Assembly: GCF_011516635.5 (NCBI RefSeq)
Contig: NZ_CP096255.1
Coordinates: forward strand, 8,195,501-8,259,500
DNA: 64,000 nucleotides
From: Bradyrhizobium barranii subsp. apii
Lineage (GTDB): Bacteria; Pseudomonadota; Alphaproteobacteria; Rhizobiales; Xanthobacteraceae
Direction: 5' to 3'
Both the position numbers and the translations under genes were made by a program. Positions 25,714-36,541 of the stretch are shown here, in pieces; position 1 is the stretch's first letter; every line of letters starts with the position of its first letter. The notes beneath the pieces are model-generated. The model was not told the DNA's origin, made no database searches, and worked only from the letters and a program-made list of their open reading frames with translations.

Positions 25714-27193
25714 ATGACTTTGCCGATGAGCTGGAACGAATGGGCGCAGCACGATGGCGTCGGACTGGCGGCGCGCGTCCGCAAGGGCGAGCTGACGGCG
25801 AAGGAGCTGGCGCGCCAGGCCGCGGCGGGCCGCGGCGGGCGTGGCCAAGGTCAATCCGGCACTGTCGGGCGTGGTCGAGCTGTTCGAGGACGTGATCGCC
25901 GATCCGGCCAAGGACGGCGCCAATCTCGCCGGCCCGTTCGCCGGCTTGCCCTTCCTGATGAAGGACCTCGGACCGACCATGAAGGGCCGGCTCCAGGAAA
26001 TGGGCTCGCCGCTGATGCGCGGCAATCGCGCCGCGGCCGACACGTTCCTCACCGGTAAATTCCGCCAGGCAGGCCTCAACCTGATCGGACGAACCACGAC
26101 GCCGGAATTCGGCGTGCGCAGCTCGGCCGACAATCCCGCCGTCTACGTGACGCGCAATCCCTGGAATACCGACTACACCACCTGCGGCTCGTCGGCGGGC
26201 AGCGCGGCGATGGTCGCGGCCGGCGTCGTCCCGATCGCGCATGCGACCGACGGTGGCGGCTCGATCCGCATTCCCGCCGGCGTCAACGGCAATATCGGGC
26301 TGAAGGTGTCGCGCGGCGTGTTCTCGCTGGCCCCGCACATGTCCGACCTCACCGGTCTCGTCTCGATCCAGGGCTGCCAGTCGCGCTCGGTGCGCGACAC
26401 CGCTGCCTTTGTTGATCATGCCCGTGGACCTGCGCCCGGCGAGTTCATGCCGTTCTGGACCACGGCGCAGCCCTATTCCGAGATGATCAAGCGCGATCCG
26501 TCAAAGCTTCGCATCGCGCTGTCGCACACCTGGGGCGACTACACCGCAACGCCGGAGATCGCCGCCGAGCTGGAGAAGACCGGCCGCTTCCTCGAAGGCC
26601 TCGGCCATCACGTCGAATACGCGCTGCCCGAGCTCGACTTCCGCGCCGCGTTCGCGGCGCAGACCACCTGCTACATCAGCAATTTTGCCGTGGTGATCTC
26701 CAACATGCTCGCCGCGCGCGGGCTGGAAAAGCCGCCGGAGGATCTGATCGAGCCCATGAACATCAGGATCTGGGAAGCCGGCCGGCACACGAGCTTCGCC
26801 GAGCGGGCGAAGATGCAAGGCGTGTTCAACACGACCTCGCGCGGCTTCGGCGCGTTCTTCGAGCAGTGGGACGTGATCCTGACGCCGATCACCGCGTTGC
26901 CGACGCCGAAGGTGGGCACCAAGGAATATCTCACCATCTCCGACAACCCCGACGTCCTCGACTGGTTCGGCAATCTCTGGCGCTTCTTCGCCTTCACGCC
27001 GCTCGCCAATCTCTGCGGCATGCCGGCGATCTCGATGCCGATGGCAGAGCAAGACCACGGCCTGCCGCTCGGCATCCAGGCCATCGCCAAGCAGGCCAAT
27101 GACGGCCTGCTCCTGCAACTCGCCGCCCAGATCGAGCGCGCGCTCGACGGCAAGTGGAACGGCGGCAAGAAGCCGAAGGTGCATGTGGGCTGA
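25714..27193 (+). pseudogene. amidase signature-family gene (6-aminohexanoate-cyclic-dimer hydrolase-like), frameshifted by a 10-bp duplication
   Basis: The gene starts at the ATG at 25714 (MTLPMSWNEWAQHDGVGLAA) and runs in one frame to about 25840, then continues in the next frame to TGA at 27193. The break is an exact tandem copy of CGCGGCGGGC at 25821-25830 and 25831-25840. Removing one copy restores ARQAAAGVAKVNPAL and gives 489 residues, a normal amidase length. The catalytic Ser-cisSer-Lys set is intact downstream: Lys in PFLMKDLGPT and the Ser pair in TTCGSSAGSAAM with DGGGSIRIPA. The layout is like NylA-type amidases. A GTG at 25841 could start a protein lacking 43 residues. Real mutation or sequence error is undecided. 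Confidence 0.85.
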
Positions 27194-27233
27194 GAGATTG
27201 CGATCGCATTCACAAGCGATCGCCCGCGATCTC
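27194..27233. terminator. palindromic hairpin between convergent genes
   Basis: Two GCGATCGC octamers eight bases apart are nested inside GAGATTGCG and CGCGATCTC. The structure fills the gap between the amidase stop (27193) and the stop of the minus-strand gene (27232). It can pair over about 14 bp and could end transcripts from both sides, though there is no clear T-run. Confidence 0.45.
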
Positions 27234-27549
27234 AATTCTTCACCGTCGGGATCACCTCCGCCGGCTGTTGCTGCCCCTGCCTGTACATTGCCAGCGCCTT
27301 GTCGAGCGCCTCGCGCAGCGCCAGCGCTGCGGCCACGCTGCAACGCAAGTGCGCGGTCTGGACCACGTCGACCCTGACGGCGGCCCCGACCGGCATCAGC
27401 AGGTTCGCGGCGAGCTCGATCTGGATCGCGCCGTTGTGGTGTCCGAAGCAGGATGCGCCGTCGAAATAGATGATCGGTGCCCGTTCCGAGCTGGAGCTCG
27501 AAATGGTCACGGGCCCCTGATTGGTGGCGGGTGTTTCGGGGTCGGCCAT
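27232..27549 (-). CDS. hypothetical protein, 105 aa
   Basis: A small cytoplasmic-looking protein with no signal or membrane helix. It starts at the ATG at 27549, with AAGGAG five bases upstream. Sequence features: a Ser-rich start (TISSSSSERAPIIYFDGASC), a middle with FGHHNGAIQIELAANLLMPV and a helical end (ALREALDKALAMYRQGQQQP). It resembles small bradyrhizobial proteins of unknown function; I recognise no domain. The good ribosome site and the coding-like composition support it as a real gene. Confidence 0.65.
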   Translation of the reverse strand: MADPETPATNQGPVTISSSSSERAPIIYFDGASCFGHHNGAIQIELAANLLMPVGAAVRVDVVQTAHLRCSVAAALALREALDKALAMYRQGQQQPAEVIPTVKN

Positions 27550-27710
27550 GGGCACTCCTTGGGGCTAGTCGACGGACGAAGCGCCCACCATCGTTGCTTC
27601 GGCACACCATGTCGAGGCCAAACCGGCCCAGACAGACCTGCCTGCGGACCTGCCTGATGAGCCCCTTTCGGGGTTTTGCGCGGCGAGCGACACTGGTCTA
27701 GAACGTCGTC

Positions 27711-28619
27711 ATGTCCACTTCACCCACCACGCTGCCGTTCGAAGAACTCGCCGAGGCGATCAAGGGCCGCCGCTCCGACTACGGCCATATCAGCGGGCTC
27801 CAGCTCGACCGCTTCGCCCCCGCCGAGGCCTGGTCCAGCCTGCCCTATCGTCCGGTCTTCGTCGGCGACACCGAGACCGGCGTGCTGCATGGCGGCGTCG
27901 TCACCGCGATGCTGGACGAGAGCTGCGGCATGGCGGTGCAACTTGCGCTCGACGGCACGCGCGCGATCGCAACCCTGGATCTGCGCATCGATTATCAGAA
28001 GCCGGCAACGCCGGGCCTCGACATCAAGGCGCATTCGGTCTGCTACCGCACCACGCGCTCGATTGCCTTCGTGCGCTCCACCGCCTATCAGGACTCCGAG
28101 GACGATCCGGTCGCAACCGCGACCGCCTGCTTCATGATCGGCGCCAACCGCACCAACATGCTCGCGGACCGCAGGATGGATTCGCGCAGCATCCCGACGC
28201 TGGAGGCGCCCGACGATCCGGACGGCCCGTTCGCCAACAGCCCGTTCGCGCGCTGCCTCGGCATTCGCGTCAATGACGACGGCACGCTGACGATGCCGTT
28301 CTCGCCGCAGATCATCGGCAATCCGATCCTGCCCGCGATCCATGGCGGCATGACCGGTGCCTTCCTCGAGACCTCCGCGATCCTCGGCGTGAGGCGCGAG
28401 CTCGGCATCGCGGCGCTGCCCAAGCCGATCGGACGCACCGTCAACTATCTGCGTTCCGGACGTGCCCTCGATACCGTCGCCAATGTCTCGATCGTGAAAC
28501 AGGGCCGGCGTATCGTCGCCTTCGAGGCGCGGGCCTGGCAGGACGATGCGAACAAGCCGATCGCTACCGCTTTCGGCCATTTCATGCTGCGGCCAACGCC
28601 CGGAAGTGACGAGGAATAG
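27711..28619 (+). CDS. tandem hotdog (PaaI-type) acyl-CoA thioesterase
   Basis: A 302-residue protein with two PaaI-like hotdog domains. The first has GVLHGGVVTAMLDESCGMAV then ATLDLRIDYQKPA. The second has PAIHGGMTGAFLETSAILGV then GRTVNYLRSGRALD. Each carries the HGG loop of the family, with an acidic residue on the following helix (LDES, LETS). Such proteins hydrolyse acyl- or aryl-CoA thioesters. Double-domain versions form the active dimer within one chain. It starts at the ATG at 27711. It is a single gene followed by a small membrane protein gene. Confidence 0.88.
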   Translation: MSTSPTTLPFEELAEAIKGRRSDYGHISGLQLDRFAPAEAWSSLPYRPVFVGDTETGVLHGGVVTAMLDESCGMAVQLALDGTRAIATLDLRIDYQKPATPGLDIKAHSVCYRTTRSIAFVRSTAYQDSEDDPVATATACFMIGANRTNMLADRRMDSRSIPTLEAPDDPDGPFANSPFARCLGIRVNDDGTLTMPFSPQIIGNPILPAIHGGMTGAFLETSAILGVRRELGIAALPKPIGRTVNYLRSGRALDTVANVSIVKQGRRIVAFEARAWQDDANKPIATAFGHFMLRPTPGSDEE

Positions 28620-28687
28620 GCGTATTTTCCCTTGACGACCGGAGTTCCGGCCACAACGATAGCGCGGTTCCTGCGAGAGGTATTGGA

Positions 28688-29053
28688 TTGCGGCATCCGC
28701 TCGACATCATCGCCATGTTCGCCGCGCTCTGGCTGCTGGCGTCGATGGTGCTCGACGCGCTGACGCCGAAGGAGCTGACCGCGGTGATGATCGGCATCGC
28801 GATCGGGCCCGCCATCGTCATCACCGCCGTGTTCTACTATTTGCGCTGCCCGCGCACCGATTTCGCGGTGATGTTCGCAGCGCTCTGGCTGATCTCCGAT
28901 ATCGCCATTGCATTCATCTCGCCGACGCAGCTGCCGTATTTCCTGATCGCACTCGGCTTCGTGCCGGCCCTGCTGATCGGCATCGTGCTGCACTGGCAGC
29001 GCTTCCAGCACCGCCACGAGCGGCTGCCCGCGCCTTCGGTGAAGCGCGGCTAG
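28688..29053 (+). CDS. small integral membrane protein, 121 aa, four predicted helices
   Basis: It starts at TTG (28688) with GAGAGG six bases upstream; the first ATG lies eight codons further in. Four hydrophobic segments are seen: IIAMFAALWLLASMVLDAL, AVMIGIAIGPAIVITAVFYY, FAVMFAALWLISDIAIAF and YFLIALGFVPALLIGIVLH. The first and third are alike (MFAALWL twice), which suggests an internal duplication of a two-helix unit. Its stop codon shares the palindrome CTAG with the stop of the convergent poxB gene. Function unknown. Confidence 0.7.
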   Translation: MRHPLDIIAMFAALWLLASMVLDALTPKELTAVMIGIAIGPAIVITAVFYYLRCPRTDFAVMFAALWLISDIAIAFISPTQLPYFLIALGFVPALLIGIVLHWQRFQHRHERLPAPSVKRG

Positions 29054-30786
29054 CGCGGCAACAGGTTGGTCTTCGCGAGATCGAGCACCTCATCGCCACG
29101 CCCGTTCATCACCGCGCGCAGCACCCAGAGGCTGAAACCCTTGATCTGCTCGGGCGTGATGGTCGGCGGCATCGACAGCTCCTGCTTCGCCGTGACGACG
29201 TCGAGCAGCGCGGGTCCGTCATGGGCGAGCATCTCCTTCACGGCGCCCGGAAGCTCACCGGGGTCCTCGACGCGTTTGGCGAAAATGCCCATCGCGCGCG
29301 CCATCGCCGCGAAATCGGGATTCTCAAGATCGACATTGGTGTCGACGAACCCGGCCGCCTTCATCTCCAGCGCAACGAAGCCGAGCACGCCGTTGTTGAA
29401 GACGACGATTTTCACCGGCAGCTTCATCTGGGTCAGCGTGATCAGGTCACCCATCAGCATGGTGAAGCCGCCGTCGCCGGAGAGCGAGATGATCTGGCGG
29501 CCGGGCTGCGAGGCCTGCGCGCCGATCGCCTGCGGCATCGCGTTGGCCATCGAGCCATGCACGAACGAGCCGATCAGCCGGCGGCGGCCGTTCATGTCGA
29601 GATAGCGCGCGGCCCACACCGTGGGCGTACCGACATCGGCGGTGAAGACGGCGTCATCAGAGGCATGGTCGCTGATGACTTTTGCCAGATATTGCGGATG
29701 GATCGGCTTGCTGCCCGGTGTCCCCTTCGCAAGCGAGTCGAGCCCTTCGCGCGCCTTCTTGTAATGCGCGATGGCGTCGTCGAGATGCCTCCGCTGCGTC
29801 TTGGTCTTGAGCAGCGGCAGCAACGCCTCGATGGTCAGCTTGACGTCGCCGACGAGGCCGAGATCGATCTTGCAGCGCCGTCCCAGATTTTCCGGGCGGA
29901 TGTCGATCTGCGCGACCTGCGCATCGGTGGGGAAGAACTGCTTGTAAGGGAAATCGGTGCCGAGCATCACCAGCGCGTCGCAGGCGTGCATGGCGGCATA
30001 GCCTGAGGAGAAACCGATGAAGCCGGTCATGCCGACGTCGTAGGGGTTATCGTACTCGACATGCTCCTTGCCGCCGAGCGCATGCACGATCGGGCTCTTC
30101 AGCGCTTCTGCCAGCTGCATCAGCGGCGCGTGCGCACCCGCACAGCCGCGGCCGCAGAACAGGGTGATGCGCTCGGCGCTGTTCAGGAGGTCCGCGAGCG
30201 CCTTCAGCTCGTCGGCCTGCGGCACGACCTTCGGCGCCGATAGCGCGAGCCCGCGCGTCGTCGACAGCGCGCGCTTGGGCGGGCTGCGGAACGCGACGTC
30301 GCCGGGCATCGCGATAACCGCGACGCCGCGCAGGCCGACGGCCGCGCGGATGGCGTTCTCGATCACGTAAGGCAGCTGGCTCGCATCCGACACCAGCTCG
30401 CAATAATGGCTGCACTCCCTGAACAGGTTTTGCGGATGGGTTTCCTGGAAATAGCCGCCGCCGATTTCCGCCGAAGGGATCTGCGCCGCGATCGCAAGCA
30501 CGGGGACGCGACTGCGATGCGCATCGAACAGGCCGTTGATCAGGTGCAGATTGCCCGGGCCGCAGGAGCCCGCGCACACAGCGAGGCTTCCCGTCATCTC
30601 GGCTTCGCCGGCGGCCGCGAAGGCCGCGACCTCCTCGTGCCGGACATGGATCCATTCGATGATGCCGCGGCGGCGCAGCGCCTCGGTGAGACCGTTCAGA
30701 CTGTCGCCGACGATGCCGTAGATGCGCTTGACGCCGGCCTGCTCGAGCGTTGCCACGAACAGATCGGCTACGTTGTTGATCGCCAT
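29050..30786 (-). CDS. poxB: thiamine pyrophosphate-dependent pyruvate dehydrogenase (quinone)/pyruvate oxidase
   Basis: A 578-residue ThDP enzyme. It has the N-terminal PYR domain (GIVGDSLNGLTEALRRRGII, with the catalytic Glu in VRHEEVAAFAAAGEAE, and SCGPGNLHLINGLFDAHRSR), a central FAD/acceptor domain, and the C-terminal ThDP site GDGGFTMLMGDL...VFNN. The SRVPVLAIAAQIP motif and the length match PoxB, which converts pyruvate to acetate and CO2 and passes electrons to ubiquinone at the membrane. The start ATG at 30786 has AGGAG seven bases upstream. It is a single-gene unit. A related ThDP oxidase of other substrate cannot be fully excluded. Confidence 0.9.
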   Translation of the reverse strand: MAINNVADLFVATLEQAGVKRIYGIVGDSLNGLTEALRRRGIIEWIHVRHEEVAAFAAAGEAEMTGSLAVCAGSCGPGNLHLINGLFDAHRSRVPVLAIAAQIPSAEIGGGYFQETHPQNLFRECSHYCELVSDASQLPYVIENAIRAAVGLRGVAVIAMPGDVAFRSPPKRALSTTRGLALSAPKVVPQADELKALADLLNSAERITLFCGRGCAGAHAPLMQLAEALKSPIVHALGGKEHVEYDNPYDVGMTGFIGFSSGYAAMHACDALVMLGTDFPYKQFFPTDAQVAQIDIRPENLGRRCKIDLGLVGDVKLTIEALLPLLKTKTQRRHLDDAIAHYKKAREGLDSLAKGTPGSKPIHPQYLAKVISDHASDDAVFTADVGTPTVWAARYLDMNGRRRLIGSFVHGSMANAMPQAIGAQASQPGRQIISLSGDGGFTMLMGDLITLTQMKLPVKIVVFNNGVLGFVALEMKAAGFVDTNVDLENPDFAAMARAMGIFAKRVEDPGELPGAVKEMLAHDGPALLDVVTAKQELSMPPTITPEQIKGFSLWVLRAVMNGRGDEVLDLAKTNLLPR

Positions 30787-30866
30787 GTCGGTCTCCTGAT
30801 CTCGCTGGTGCAGCAAGATAGGATAAAGCGCGGCTATGACGAGATCACGGCTTGTTTATTGCGGCG

Positions 30867-31499
30867 TCAGTCTTTCGCAATCGCCCGATCATAGGCCGCG
30901 ATTGTCACCTTTGCGCGAGCGGCGACATCGGCGGCCGTCATGCCGGGCTTGTAGAGGCTGGAGCCGAGCCCGAACGCCGTCACGCCCCCCTTCATGTACT
31001 CGGCAAAATTCTGGTCGGAGACGCCGCCGACGGCGGCGATCATCACGCCCGCCGGCAGCACGGCGCGGATCGCGGCAATGCCGGACGCACCGAGCACGCT
31101 GGCCGGAAAGAATTTCAGGCCCGATGCTCCGGAGCGCGCCGCGAGCAGCGCCTCGGTCGGCGAGAACACGCCCGGCAACGTCACCATGGCGTACTGATGT
31201 GCACGCGTGAGCACCTGCGTATCCACATTCGGCGAGACCATCAACTTGCCGCCGACGTCATTGAGACGATCGACATCTGCGGCGGTCAAGACCGTGCCGG
31301 CGCCGATCAGGACGCTGGCCGGCGCGAGCTTCGCGGCAATCGCGATCGAGCGGAACGGCTCCGGTGAATTCAGGGGGATCTCGATCGCGGTCATGCCGGC
31401 CTCGATCAGCACGCCGACGATCGCCTCGGTCTCCTCGGGCTACACACCACGCAGGATCGCGACCAGCGGACGCTTCATCGGAGGAAAGGGAACGCTCAT
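30867..31499 (-). pseudogene. dgoA: 2-dehydro-3-deoxy-6-phosphogalactonate aldolase gene with an in-frame stop
   Basis: KDPGal aldolase splits KDPGal into pyruvate and glyceraldehyde 3-phosphate in the De Ley-Doudoroff galactonate route. The reading frame from the ATG at 31499 would encode 210 residues, a normal length, but codon 20 (31440-31442) is TAG: MKRPLVAILRGV-stop-PEETEAIVGVLIEAGM. Both sides are in the same frame. Downstream, the class I aldolase Glu (TAIEIPLNSPEP), the Schiff-base Lys (GLKFFPA) and the glycine-rich phosphate site are intact. A GTG at 31412 (VLIEAGM) could re-initiate but would omit the first strand. It is 13 bp behind dgoK. Either a nonsense mutation or a sequence error. 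Confidence 0.85.
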
Positions 31500-31512
31500 C
31501 TCAAGATTCCTC

Positions 31513-32427
31513 TCATTTCGTCCAGATCGCGGCAGCGGCCATCGACAGGCCGCGGCGAACGGCTTCATCGGCATCGATCGGCTGCACGGTGACCGACAGC
31601 GCATCGAAGGCGAGCCGGTACAGCGCCGCGAGCCGCCCTGACGCAATGAGTGTGATGCCCGCTTTCGGCACAGTGCCGGAGAGCCCTGCTGCCAGCTCGA
31701 CGCCGATCAACGTGCCCGACAGCGTCTCGCGCGCGGCGGCCGGCGTGCCGCCGAACAGGAGCTGCCGCGACCGCGCTGTGAACAGAAGGTTGGCCGCGAA
31801 GGCCGGCGCTTCATACGCGGCTTTCACGGCCGCCTTGAAGCTCGCGACATCCTCGGCGTCATCGGCACCGGCGACCGCGAGTGACAAGATCGTCTCGCGC
31901 GAGACGACGCTGAAGAGCTCGCCGGTCATGAAGGTGGAGAAATGCACGACCGTGCCGTCCTTCACGCGCACCCATTTCGAATGCGTGCCGGGCATGCAGA
32001 CCAGCGCTTCGCCTGGGGCCCCGAGACCGAGCGCGCCGAGCAGCTGCGTCTCCTCGCCGCGCATCACGTCCGGCGCCCTGGTATCGCGCTGCGCGATGCC
32101 GGGCAGGATACGAATATCGCGCGTCTCGCCGGGCACAAGCGCGGCCTGCTTCAGCACGGCAGAGAGCGGCGCAGGCGTGTCAACGTAGCCGGCCTCGACC
32201 CAGCCGGTCTTGGCGCCAGCCATGCCGCAGACAAGCACCGGCAGCTGGGCTGGGGCCTCGACTGCCTTGAGATGCGACTGCAGCACGCCGGCAAAGCCGG
32301 CCTTGGCCGCGGCCAGCATGCCCTCATCGCTGCGACGTTCAGCCAGCACCTTGCCGGCACGGTCGATCAGCCAGAGGCGGAAGCTACTGGTGCCCCAGTC
32401 CACCGCGACATAGGCGGGTTCGCTCAT
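31513..32427 (-). CDS. dgoK: 2-dehydro-3-deoxygalactonokinase
   Basis: A 304-residue sugar-acid kinase of the DgoK family, which phosphorylates 2-dehydro-3-deoxygalactonate. The ASKHA fold start is YVAVDWGTSSFRLWLIDRAG; further landmarks are VLVCGMAGAKTGWVEAGYVD and LVCMPGTHSKWVRVKDGTVV with TFMTGELFSVV. The start ATG at 32427 is chosen because the kinase fold begins at once after it. It leads a two-gene unit with dgoA, so the pair completes galactonate catabolism after a dehydratase encoded elsewhere. The gene itself shows no lesion. Confidence 0.92.
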   Translation of the reverse strand: MSEPAYVAVDWGTSSFRLWLIDRAGKVLAERRSDEGMLAAAKAGFAGVLQSHLKAVEAPAQLPVLVCGMAGAKTGWVEAGYVDTPAPLSAVLKQAALVPGETRDIRILPGIAQRDTRAPDVMRGEETQLLGALGLGAPGEALVCMPGTHSKWVRVKDGTVVHFSTFMTGELFSVVSRETILSLAVAGADDAEDVASFKAAVKAAYEAPAFAANLLFTARSRQLLFGGTPAAARETLSGTLIGVELAAGLSGTVPKAGITLIASGRLAALYRLAFDALSVTVQPIDADEAVRRGLSMAAAAIWTK

Positions 32428-32667
32428 CTCAACGGGTATCCTTGGTCTCACCGGCAAGACGCCGTCTCGCGACAATGAGACGGACGCTCGCAAATCAGTC
32501 CCGGGATATCGGCTATTGCCGCCTCAAACCAGTGATTTTTCGCGAGTCTGAGGCGCTCGCCGCGCTGGCACACGGCTTGCGATGCGGTGGCACACCGCTT
32601 GCTAAAGCTGTCCTGTTCACGTCCAGGAACGCGCAACAAGACGCGTCAACATCAGATGAGGAAACCC

Positions 32668-33765
32668 ATGGAGATCGGCTATTTCACGATGCCTTCGCAT
32701 CCGCCGGAGTGCGGCCTGAAGGAAGGAAACGACTGGGACCTGCAAGTCATGCGCTGGCTCGATGAGCTCGGCTATCAGGAGGCCTGGGTCGGCGAGCACC
32801 ACACCGCGCCCTGGGAACCCAATCCCACGCCGGACCTTCTGATCGCGCAGGCGCTGATGCAGACCAAGAATATCCGCATCGGGCCGGGCGGCTTCCTGCT
32901 GCCATATCACCACCCGGCCGAGCTCGCCAACCGCGTCGCGATGCTCGACCATCTCTCCGAGGGTCGGCTCAATTTCGGCGTCGCAGCTTCGGGCCTGCCG
33001 AGCGACTGGGCGATGTTCAACGTCGACGGCATGAGCGGACAGAACCGCGACATGACCCGCGAGGCGCTGGAGATCATCCTGAAGCTGTGGTCCGATCCCG
33101 CGCCCTTCACCTACAAGGGCAAGTTCTGGACGGTGACCAAGCCGGACACGATGTTCGACTTCCTCAAGCCCCACATCAAGCCGCTCCAGGCCCCGCATCC
33201 GCCGATCGGCGTTGCCGGGCTCTCGAAGAACTCGGACACGCTGAAGCTCGCCGGCGAGCGCGGCTTCATTCCGATGAGCCTCAACCTCAATCCGGCCTAT
33301 GTCGGCAGCCATTGGGATTCGGTCGAGATCGGCGCCGCCAAGACCGGCCGCAAGCCGAACCGCGCGGATTGGCGCCTCGTACGTGAGGTGTTCGTCGCCG
33401 ACACCGACGAGGAGGCCTGGAAGCTCTCGACCGGCGACATGATGGGCCGGATGATGGGCGAGTACTTCCTGCCCCTGCTCGGCCATTTCGGCTTCAAGGA
33501 CTATCTGAAGCACGCGCCTGACGTGCCCGACAGCGACGTCACCGTCGAATATTGCGCCAAGCGGAACTGGATCGTCGGCTCGCCCGCAACCGTCGCCGAA
33601 AAGATCGAGAAGATCTACGACGAGGTCGGCGGCTTCGGCGTGCTGCTGGTGTTCGGCTTCGACTACAAGCACAAGCCGGAGGCCTGGCGCCATTCGCTCT
33701 CGCTGCTCAGCAAAGAGGTGATGCCGCGCCTGAAGCATCTCGGCTCCGCGAAGAAGGCCGCTTGA
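32668..33765 (+). CDS. LLM-class (luciferase-like) FMN-dependent monooxygenase
   Basis: A 365-residue bacterial-luciferase-fold protein: IGYFTMPSHPPECGLKEGND at the N-terminus, EAWVGEHHTAPWEPNPTPDL, the TIM-barrel landmarks IRIGPGGFLLPYHHPAELAN and MLDHLSEGRLNFGVA, and VGSPATVAEKIEKIYDEVGG near the end. Such enzymes use reduced FMN and oxygen to oxidise alkanals, terpenes, sulfonates or amines. The ATG at 32668 is favoured over the one at 32656 because GAGGA lies five bases before it. A flavin reductase gene follows, so the two are probably a two-component monooxygenase. The substrate is unknown. Confidence 0.92.
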   Translation: MEIGYFTMPSHPPECGLKEGNDWDLQVMRWLDELGYQEAWVGEHHTAPWEPNPTPDLLIAQALMQTKNIRIGPGGFLLPYHHPAELANRVAMLDHLSEGRLNFGVAASGLPSDWAMFNVDGMSGQNRDMTREALEIILKLWSDPAPFTYKGKFWTVTKPDTMFDFLKPHIKPLQAPHPPIGVAGLSKNSDTLKLAGERGFIPMSLNLNPAYVGSHWDSVEIGAAKTGRKPNRADWRLVREVFVADTDEEAWKLSTGDMMGRMMGEYFLPLLGHFGFKDYLKHAPDVPDSDVTVEYCAKRNWIVGSPATVAEKIEKIYDEVGGFGVLLVFGFDYKHKPEAWRHSLSLLSKEVMPRLKHLGSAKKAA

Positions 33766-33822
33766 CGCGCGGCGGGTGCGGCGCAATCGTGTCGCACCCG
33801 CCCCCGTTTCGGAGATTTCGGC

Positions 33823-34377
33823 GTGAGCGTCGACGCAAAGGATTTCAAACTTGCAATGCGCCAATGCGCCGGCGCGGTTGCGCTGGTCACGGTTGGCGCC
33901 GAGCACGGCAAGCGCACCGGGCTGACAGTGACATCAGCCTGCTCGCTATCGGACAATCCGCCGTCTCTGATCGTCTGCGTCAACCGCAACGCCAGCGCAC
34001 ATGCGCGAATCCGCGAGGAAGGCGCCTTCGCGATCAACTTCTTGCACGAGGACCATGCCCTGCTCGCGCTCACCTTCAGCGGCCAGAAGGGCGTCAATGG
34101 CGACGACCGATTTGCGTTCGGGCAGTGGACGCGCGGGGTGACCGGCGCACCGGTTCTGACGGATGCGGTCGCCGCGTTCGACTGCGTGCTGGCGCAGGAA
34201 TTCGAAACCAAGACGCATTCGATCTTCGTCGGCGAGGTGCGTGGCGTCTCGCATTCCGACGAGGCCGCGCCGCTGGTGTATCTGCGCAGCAGCTTCCACG
34301 TCCCTCACGAAATCCGCGGCACCGTTTCAGTCGGCGACCTCGATTCGCGGCATCTGAGCTGGAGCGATTTTTCGTAA
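33823..34377 (+). CDS. flavin reductase family protein (partner of the LLM monooxygenase)
   Basis: A 184-residue NAD(P)H:flavin reductase with the split-barrel FMN fold: DFKLAMRQCAGAVALVTVGA, GLTVTSACSLSDNPPSLIVC, the FAINFLHEDHALLALTFSG segment and THSIFVGEVRGVSHSDEAAP with the final YLRSSFH. It reduces FMN or FAD for a partner oxygenase. The start is GTG at 33823 with GGAG eight bases upstream. The gap to the monooxygenase gene is 57 bp with no other gene, which supports joint transcription. Confidence 0.9.
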   Translation: MSVDAKDFKLAMRQCAGAVALVTVGAEHGKRTGLTVTSACSLSDNPPSLIVCVNRNASAHARIREEGAFAINFLHEDHALLALTFSGQKGVNGDDRFAFGQWTRGVTGAPVLTDAVAAFDCVLAQEFETKTHSIFVGEVRGVSHSDEAAPLVYLRSSFHVPHEIRGTVSVGDLDSRHLSWSDFS

Positions 34378-34399
34378 GAGCGCGCCCTAGTCTCGGTGC

Positions 34400-34559
34400 C
34401 CCTTCCTTCTCCCCTTGTGGGAGAAGGTGGCGCGAAGCGCCGGATGAGGGGTATCTTTCCGCGCACGCAAATGGCGAGGTGAATCCGCGGAGGCAGACCC
34501 CTCACCCGTCTCGCCGCTACGCGGCGATCCACCCTCTCCCACAAGGGGAGAGGGGAAGA
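34400..34559. repeat. long imperfect inverted repeat, family D
   Basis: The outer arms carry TCTCCCCTTGTGGGAGA (near 34408) and its complement TCTCCCACAAGGGGAGA (near 34535). Inner arms show GATGAGGGGT and ACCCCTCACC. It fills the gap between the flavin reductase gene and the convergent sigma-54 activator gene. Confidence 0.85.
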
Positions 34560-34583
34560 GAGTTCGCCGCATGCGACTGAACG

Positions 34584-36446
<1,863 letters not shown>

Positions 36447-36541
36447 CGCGGACGTCTCCACCCTGCATTATTGTGCAAAGTCTGGCAGCACAGGCGGGGA
36501 TGTCAATCGGGAACCGGGACGCAGCTATTGCTGCACTGCGC

